Below are positions 1-3,534 of a stretch of DNA of 5,560 bases, piece by piece. The DNA comes from Chloroflexota bacterium (lineage in GTDB: Bacteria > Chloroflexota > Dehalococcoidia > SZUA-161 > SpSt-899), in the NCBI GenBank assembly GCA_018657655.1, contig JABHWQ010000375.1, positions 1-5,560 of the forward strand, given 5' to 3'. The notes beneath the pieces were generated by a model. The model made no database searches and was not told the origin of the DNA. It saw only the letters and a list, made by a program, of their open reading frames with translations. The position numbers and the translations under genes were made by a program. The stretch's first letter is position 1; every line of letters begins with the position of its first letter.

Positions 1-276
1 ACCGCCTTCCTCACGTCCCAGTTCGTCCCAGTCGCCAGCCCACGTCACAATCTCACCGGTTTGTTTTGCTTTCTCAATGAAATCCAGGTAATCGTCATCG
101 TCCCAGCTTTTGGGAGCGAGGTTTACACCTTTCATTATTCCTATTGATTGGGGTTGGTTATCTGTTGCTTCCGTCGCCTTTGGCTGATCATCAACCTTCT
201 CATCGTTATCACAAGCCATCAACAGGCTGGTTATAAGAAATAGTAGTAACAACAGGGCCAGCAATTTCTTAATCAT
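1..276 (-). CDS. Lipoprotein, N-terminal part of a possible TIM-barrel glycoside-hydrolase-like protein (runs off window)
   Basis: The first 92 residues are visible and the frame stays open to the window edge, so the C-terminus is missing. The protein starts MIKK, followed by a leucine-rich hydrophobic stretch (residues 5-19) and a lipobox LMAC with the lipidated cysteine at residue 22. This predicts an exported, membrane-anchored lipoprotein. A polar D/E/Q/T-rich linker (about 23-43) follows. The first folded segment has the wording GVNLAPKSW, then a helix-like DYLDFIEKAKQTG and a strand-like IVTWAGDWDEL. That alternation suggests the first strand and helix of a TIM barrel, as in exported glycoside-hydrolase-like proteins, but I cannot assign a family. 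The start is supported by AGAGG five bases upstream. It lies 22 nt downstream of the GHL15-like lipoprotein gene, so co-transcription is likely. The lipoprotein call is firm; the barrel is inference. Confidence 0.8.
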   Translation of the reverse strand, partial: MIKKLLALLLLLFLITSLLMACDNDEKVDDQPKATEATDNQPQSIGIMKGVNLAPKSWDDDDYLDFIEKAKQTGEIVTWAGDWDELGREEGG

Positions 277-298
277 AATCGCCTCTACCTTTGTTTCG

Positions 299-1489
299 TC
301 AGCCAGCTATAATGAAAATCCGCCCGTCATCTGGTCCAACTTCGAATGTCTGTGATTGTTCGCCTGTTGTCACATCAGTATGAATAGTATCAAAGTTGAC
401 CGTTACGTCTGTATGCGGAGAAGAAACAACCATACCGTTTTCGAATTCGCGCCAGTAGGCATTGTCTTTCTCATAGTAAGCTCCTAGAGGATTGCCCAGG
501 TCGGCATCATATTCCGGGAACCACCATGCCTGACCGTGATCTCGTGGCCCGAAGTCATAGGCGAAGTAGGTATTGTCGTTTAGAAGGCTCAGTGTCAAAC
601 CCAACCTCATCTTGTTCATATCCTTGATGCCGGTATCGCCTGTATCAACGGCGTAAATAACAATGTAATCACCATCGGCGGCCTTTAATCCTTCATCAAA
701 TGTAGCTTTGAGCTGATCCCCCATGAAGTTTTCCATCAGGTAGCCGTCAAAATACTGGCTGTACTCGTCAATATCGCATAAATTCTTACCCGCATTGAAA
801 ATAATCAGTTTGTTTTTTGTATTCAGCTGTTGCACCTTGCTCATGATAGATTTGGTTGCATCCAGCCATTCTTGATTGCTAATTGCATCCGGGCACCACC
901 ACTGTTTCTCAACGACCATATCTACAATAATGCCGTCGTGTTGCGGTTGTTCGAGAGTCGTTTTGTAAAACGACGTGATAAGTTCAACCCAATCGGGATT
1001 TCGGGGGTCCATCGCATATATTTCTTCCTGGCCCCAAGTGTCAGAAGCCCAACCGAAAGGACATCTGCTCCCATCGGGGTTTCTCAAATACATCTCATCG
1101 GTTATCTCATACGTTTTGTCGCTTCCGTAACTGGCAACAGTTGTCAAGAAGTCCATCCAGTCCGGATTATCCCAAATCCAGTTCGCGGAGAGTCCGGCAA
1201 GCAGTATGGCGTTGGGGTTTTGTGATTTAATTTTCTCGACCTCGTCAGGCATCACAAATCCCGTCATGATCAGATCGAAAGGTTTTCCGCTGGCAATAAT
1301 CTCATTCTTCTTGGCTAGCCAGCTGGCGATTTTGGGGTATTCTGCTTTGGAGACGGGAGTGATTGTACTCCCACTACCAGGTGTTTTGGATTCGTTCGGT
1401 GTTGACCCATTGCCGGTGTCATTACCCGAACATCCGAGGAGCGCCATTGCGATTAGTATTCCCATCGCCAATAGAACCAGTTTGTTCAT
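299..1489 (-). CDS. Lipoprotein with putative glycoside hydrolase domain (GHL15-like)
   Basis: This is a 396-residue protein. The lipoprotein signal peptide MNKLVLLAMG...ALLGC has its lipobox cysteine at residue 20, followed by an S/T/G/N-rich linker to about residue 47. The rest resembles the hypothetical glycosyl hydrolase 15-like barrel family (PF14885, from memory). Seen features are FDLIMTG (71-77), an ILLAG strand (95-99), YLRNPDGS (134-141), AMDPRNPDW (159-167), HDGIIVDMV (184-192), YLMENF (250-255) and DFGPRDHG (312-319). D190 and E253 sit at ends of predicted strands and are the best candidates for catalytic acids; this is inference. A C-terminal segment with YWREFENGMVV (345-355) looks like the beta-rich end common in these proteins. 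A strong AGGAGG Shine-Dalgarno (1497-1502), seven bases upstream, fixes the start. It is likely anchored outside the membrane and acts on a polysaccharide; the substrate cannot be told. Confidence 0.82.
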   Translation of the reverse strand: MNKLVLLAMGILIAMALLGCSGNDTGNGSTPNESKTPGSGSTITPVSKAEYPKIASWLAKKNEIIASGKPFDLIMTGFVMPDEVEKIKSQNPNAILLAGLSANWIWDNPDWMDFLTTVASYGSDKTYEITDEMYLRNPDGSRCPFGWASDTWGQEEIYAMDPRNPDWVELITSFYKTTLEQPQHDGIIVDMVVEKQWWCPDAISNQEWLDATKSIMSKVQQLNTKNKLIIFNAGKNLCDIDEYSQYFDGYLMENFMGDQLKATFDEGLKAADGDYIVIYAVDTGDTGIKDMNKMRLGLTLSLLNDNTYFAYDFGPRDHGQAWWFPEYDADLGNPLGAYYEKDNAYWREFENGMVVSSPHTDVTVNFDTIHTDVTTGEQSQTFEVGPDDGRIFIIAG

Positions 1490-1496
1490 GTTGGTA

Positions 1497-1502
1497 CCTC
1501 CT
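1497..1502 (-). promoter_or_regulatory. Strong Shine-Dalgarno site of the GHL15-like lipoprotein gene
   Basis: On the minus strand this reads AGGAGG, seven bases before the ATG at 1489. It is a full consensus match and decides the start codon. The 99-nt gap between this gene and the acyltransferase upstream holds no convincing promoter (the best hexamers have poor spacing) and no clear terminator hairpin, so read-through from the acyltransferase gene is likely. Confidence 0.75.
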
Positions 1503-1588
1503 ACTTTATCAGAACATGAATAAACTGAATGATCAATGGCATTCCAATGACAATGGGCTTTCTGTCTGTAAATATTGTGTGTTGGATA

Positions 1589-2473
1589 CTACTCCCTTGA
1601 TTGTCTTGGATTATTTCTGTTTGCCCAGATGGGGCTGGTGACCACCCATTGATCAGGAGCACTCTTGATATATTTCTCCACCACTCGAGTAACTTGCTCT
1701 ACATTCTTTTCCACCGTTCCGTCGCCTTCGGGTAAAAGGTCAATGGCAGGTTCCCAGAATATGTCGTACTTGCCATCTTCTCGAAGTAGGTTAAACGCAG
1801 GTACAACAGCGGCGCCGGTTTTCATCGCTATTCGCACTGCACCGTCAGGAATGCTGGTCTCTGCACCAAAGAAATCCATTTTCACACCATCGTTGGTAAA
1901 ATCTCGGTCACAAGTGATCAATATGGTTTCCCCCCGATGCAGACGGCGTATCATTCCTCTGAGAGAACTCAGTTGAGCCGGCAGACAGCTCAACCCCATA
2001 CTTTCCCTGAGCCAGATGACGTGTTTGAGCAAAGCCGGGGGCTCGAGAGGTTCGACAAGAATGGTTGTTTTCACTGATTTTGCTGCGAGTATTTGCACAG
2101 CTGCATCGAAACTACCGAGGTGTGCTGTCGCTAAAATCACCCCTTTCCCCCTGGCAAGGGCTTCCTCTAGATTGTGAAATCCATGCAACACAGCACGGTT
2201 CTCGATGTCGCCGTATTTGGTTCGTGGTAGTTTTATCATCCCAAAGTAATTCCTGACTACACTCCTTATAACGCCTCTTGTTGCCTTTTTGATTGTGGCA
2301 TCATCCGCATCCGATCCCAAAACATGTTTCATGTTATCCGATACGTTTGCTCCGGTTTTCGGAGATAATAGATAAATCAAATCCGCTACCAAGCGTGAAA
2401 AGAAGTAGCCAATCCTGTTGGGGAGGTAGGCTACCGTATATTGTGCGATCTTAAACGCATAGTATGTGAGCAT
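1589..2473 (-). CDS. Lysophospholipid/lipid A-type acyltransferase, PatA/LpxL family
   Basis: This 294-residue protein is close to the usual length (about 290-310) of the bacterial lipid A biosynthesis acyltransferase family (PF03279), which includes LpxL/HtrB and the phosphatidylinositol mannoside acyltransferase PatA. These enzymes move an acyl chain onto a glycolipid at the inner face of the cytoplasmic membrane. The catalytic HX4D motif is HLGSFD (H118, D123), after the strand KGVILATA. The second signature is CDRDF (188-192) followed by MDFFG (199-203), then IPDGAVRIAMKTGAAVVPAF. The C-terminal APDQWVVTSPIW (272-283) is also family-typical. A hydrophobic N-terminus (MLTYYAFKIAQ, then IGYFF) is consistent with membrane association. 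The start has GAGAGG eight bases upstream. It is the first gene of a probable operon with two lipoproteins. Family membership is strong; the acceptor (phosphoglycolipid, PIM-like lipid or lipid A) is not determinable, so no gene symbol is given. Confidence 0.9.
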   Translation of the reverse strand: MLTYYAFKIAQYTVAYLPNRIGYFFSRLVADLIYLLSPKTGANVSDNMKHVLGSDADDATIKKATRGVIRSVVRNYFGMIKLPRTKYGDIENRAVLHGFHNLEEALARGKGVILATAHLGSFDAAVQILAAKSVKTTILVEPLEPPALLKHVIWLRESMGLSCLPAQLSSLRGMIRRLHRGETILITCDRDFTNDGVKMDFFGAETSIPDGAVRIAMKTGAAVVPAFNLLREDGKYDIFWEPAIDLLPEGDGTVEKNVEQVTRVVEKYIKSAPDQWVVTSPIWANRNNPRQSRE

Positions 2474-2496
2474 TCAGTATACCTCTCTTGCCCTAA

Positions 2497-2525
2497 ATCA
2501 TAACGGGAGGAAAGGAAGTCTTCAA
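2497..2525 (-). promoter_or_regulatory. Predicted sigma-70-type promoter of the acyltransferase-lipoprotein operon
   Basis: On the minus strand, TTGAAG (2525-2520) and TATGAT (2502-2497) are separated by exactly 17 bp. They match the consensus at four of six and five of six positions. Transcription would begin near 2490, leaving a short leader of about 17 nt that contains the GAGAGG ribosome binding site before the ATG at 2473. The placement in a divergent intergenic region fits. Confidence 0.45.
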
Positions 2526-2529
2526 GTCC

Positions 2530-2558
2530 TTGCCCTTTTTAGTCCTCTCTTGTACTAT
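2530..2558 (+). promoter_or_regulatory. Weak candidate promoter for the decayed glycosidase gene
   Basis: TTGCCC (2530-2535) and TACTAT (2553-2558) are 17 bp apart, each matching the sigma-70 consensus at four of six positions. The -35 lies only four bases from the predicted -35 of the opposite-strand promoter, giving a compact back-to-back arrangement. The match is weak, and since the gene it serves is broken it may be under no selection. Confidence 0.25.
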
Positions 2559-2594
2559 TCTGAACAATATGCCTTTTTGGTGGTGAATGAGCTT

Positions 2595-2600
2595 GGGAGG
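2595..2600 (+). promoter_or_regulatory. Shine-Dalgarno site deciding the pseudogene's original start
   Basis: GGGAGG lies seven bases before the ATG at 2608. The alternative in-frame ATG at 2587 would place this motif inside the coding region and has no good ribosome binding site of its own. The original start is therefore taken as 2608, which also gives a compact signal peptide beginning MAKK. Confidence 0.6.
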
Positions 2601-2607
2601 AAATCGG

Positions 2608-3327
2608 ATGGCCAAAAAAGGCGCAAATTATGTCCTTTTTGATATATTGCTGACTGTATTATATCTTACTATGATCACCGCACTGGGTTGTGGTGATGGC
2701 GATACCGAAACTGCTACAGCTTCTCCCTCGGAGATGGACTTCGACGAAGCTCTCTGGAGCGATCCGCCGGTCGAGTATTGGCCTTATGTGCGCTGGTGGT
2801 AGACAGGTGGGGCTTTTGATAGTGAAAAATTAAAGCGCGAGATGCGCATTAACCTTTTGCGTTCACCTACCTACGCTGCTCATCCGCTGGGTGACTGGCC
2901 ATACTTGCCAGACGACATGTTCCGTCCCCGCATTGACTAGGGTGAGCGAGTGTTCAACTTCTGGTTTAACGCCGGATCAGTAGAAGAGCGAATGGGTGCA
3001 ATTGCCCGGGAAGCCCAGGTGCAGAATGAAAAGTCTATGGCTCAATGGTTCAGCCCTTCAGGGCAGGGAGTTCGGCCAAAAGCTTTCGTAACTTTATCGA
3101 ATAACCGGGTTCAAATCACAACTGTTAAGCAAGCGCTTGATGGTCAATGCTGGATTCTCCGCCTATTTGAGCCCACAGGTCAGAAACAGAAAACCCAGCT
3201 ACGAATAGGGGCAGGTAAACCCATACGTAAGACCATTGCCATGCAACCATTTGAGATCAAAACGCTCAAGATTGATATTGCGCTTGGTACCGTAATCGAG
3301 ACGAACCTGATGGAAGAACAATCTTGA
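2608..3327 (+). pseudogene. Chimeric remnant: GH106-like rhamnosidase N-terminus joined to GH38-like mannosidase C-terminus, two in-frame TAGs
   Basis: One frame runs from the ATG at 2608 to TGA at 3325-3327 (239 codons), broken by TAG at 2800-2802 and 2938-2940. The start encodes a lipoprotein-like leader (MAKK, hydrophobic 9-24, ITALGC with a degenerate lipobox at C28), an acidic linker, then DPPVEYWPYVRWW-stop-TGGAFDSEKLKRE. This resembles the N-terminal region of GH106 alpha-L-rhamnosidases, which begin with a PPxxxxPxVRWWWxGG-type segment. From about 2848 the wording changes to INLLRSPTYAAHPLGDWP, RPRID-stop-GER, and later WILRLFEPTG and PFEIKTLKID, as in the C-terminal beta domain of GH38 alpha-mannosidases. 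Both parent families are usually around 1000 residues, so both catalytic domains are absent. The stops replace an expected Trp and an expected Gln. The product cannot be an active glycosidase. Family calls are from remembered motifs; the broken frame is directly visible. Confidence 0.8.
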
Positions 3328-3472
3328 TTATCTTACTGTCTCAGTGAGGTTCACGTCTGAAAAACAGATCGGATATCGAGCGCATTCACACCGAGAAAAG
3401 CTAGTTCTACCTTGGCGATCTGCTGGCAAATTTGTAGGTGTGGGGTATTAGCCGAAGAACCGGTCTTTTCGG
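3328..3472. other. Intergenic stretch between pseudogene and secreted-protein gene
   Basis: No convincing gene is present on either strand. It contains a small hairpin-capable sequence (TCTG-AAAAA-CAGA, near 3355-3367) and a larger inverted repeat at its end, annotated separately. A minus-strand open frame of 44 codons crosses it but has no start or ribosome binding site. It is probably leftover sequence from the same decayed locus plus the upstream region of the next gene. Confidence 0.5.
3452..3472. repeat. Imperfect inverted repeat just upstream of the -35 box
   Basis: CCGAAGA (3452-3458) and TTTTCGG (3466-3472) are inverted copies with one G-T wobble, separated by seven bases. The right arm abuts the -35 element TTGTCA at 3473. 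As DNA it could be an operator; as RNA it could act as a weak terminator hairpin for upstream transcripts, although no run of T follows. Either role is inference. Confidence 0.35.
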
Positions 3473-3501
3473 TTGTCAATAAAGTTTAAATATGCTATAA
3501 A
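3473..3501 (+). promoter_or_regulatory. Near-consensus sigma-70 promoter of the secreted mosaic protein gene
   Basis: TTGTCA (3473-3478) and TATAAA (3496-3501) are separated by exactly 17 bp and each matches the consensus at five of six positions. The spacer is very AT-rich. Transcription would start near 3508, giving a leader of roughly 27 nt that contains the AGGGGG ribosome binding site at 3521-3526, eight bases before the ATG at 3535. This is the best promoter in the window and suggests substantial expression. Confidence 0.7.
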
Positions 3502-3534
3502 TAACCTGCTTATTTGTATAAGGGGGTTAAGAAC

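Noticed and set aside
830..1641. Overlapping plus-strand open frames opposite the GHL15-like gene
   Set aside because: They lie antisense to a well-supported lipoprotein gene with signal peptide, Shine-Dalgarno and family motifs. Their translations are rich in Cys, Arg and Ile without domain wording.
1665..2256. Plus-strand open frames opposite the acyltransferase
   Set aside because: They are antisense to a clear PatA/LpxL-family gene, lack ribosome binding sites and give low-complexity S/R-rich translations.
2482..2552. Direct repeat CCTCTCTTG at about 2482 and 2544
   Set aside because: Only nine bases; the first copy is simply the complement of the acyltransferase ribosome binding site, so chance is a sufficient explanation.
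2587..2607. Upstream in-frame ATG at 2587 as the pseudogene start
   Set aside because: The GGGAGG ribosome binding site lies downstream of it and is correctly spaced for the ATG at 2608, which also starts a better signal peptide.
2950..3327. Independent small gene starting at GTG 2950
   Set aside because: There is no ribosome binding site, and its translation continues the mannosidase-like C-terminal wording directly from before the TAG at 2938, so it is a piece of the broken gene.
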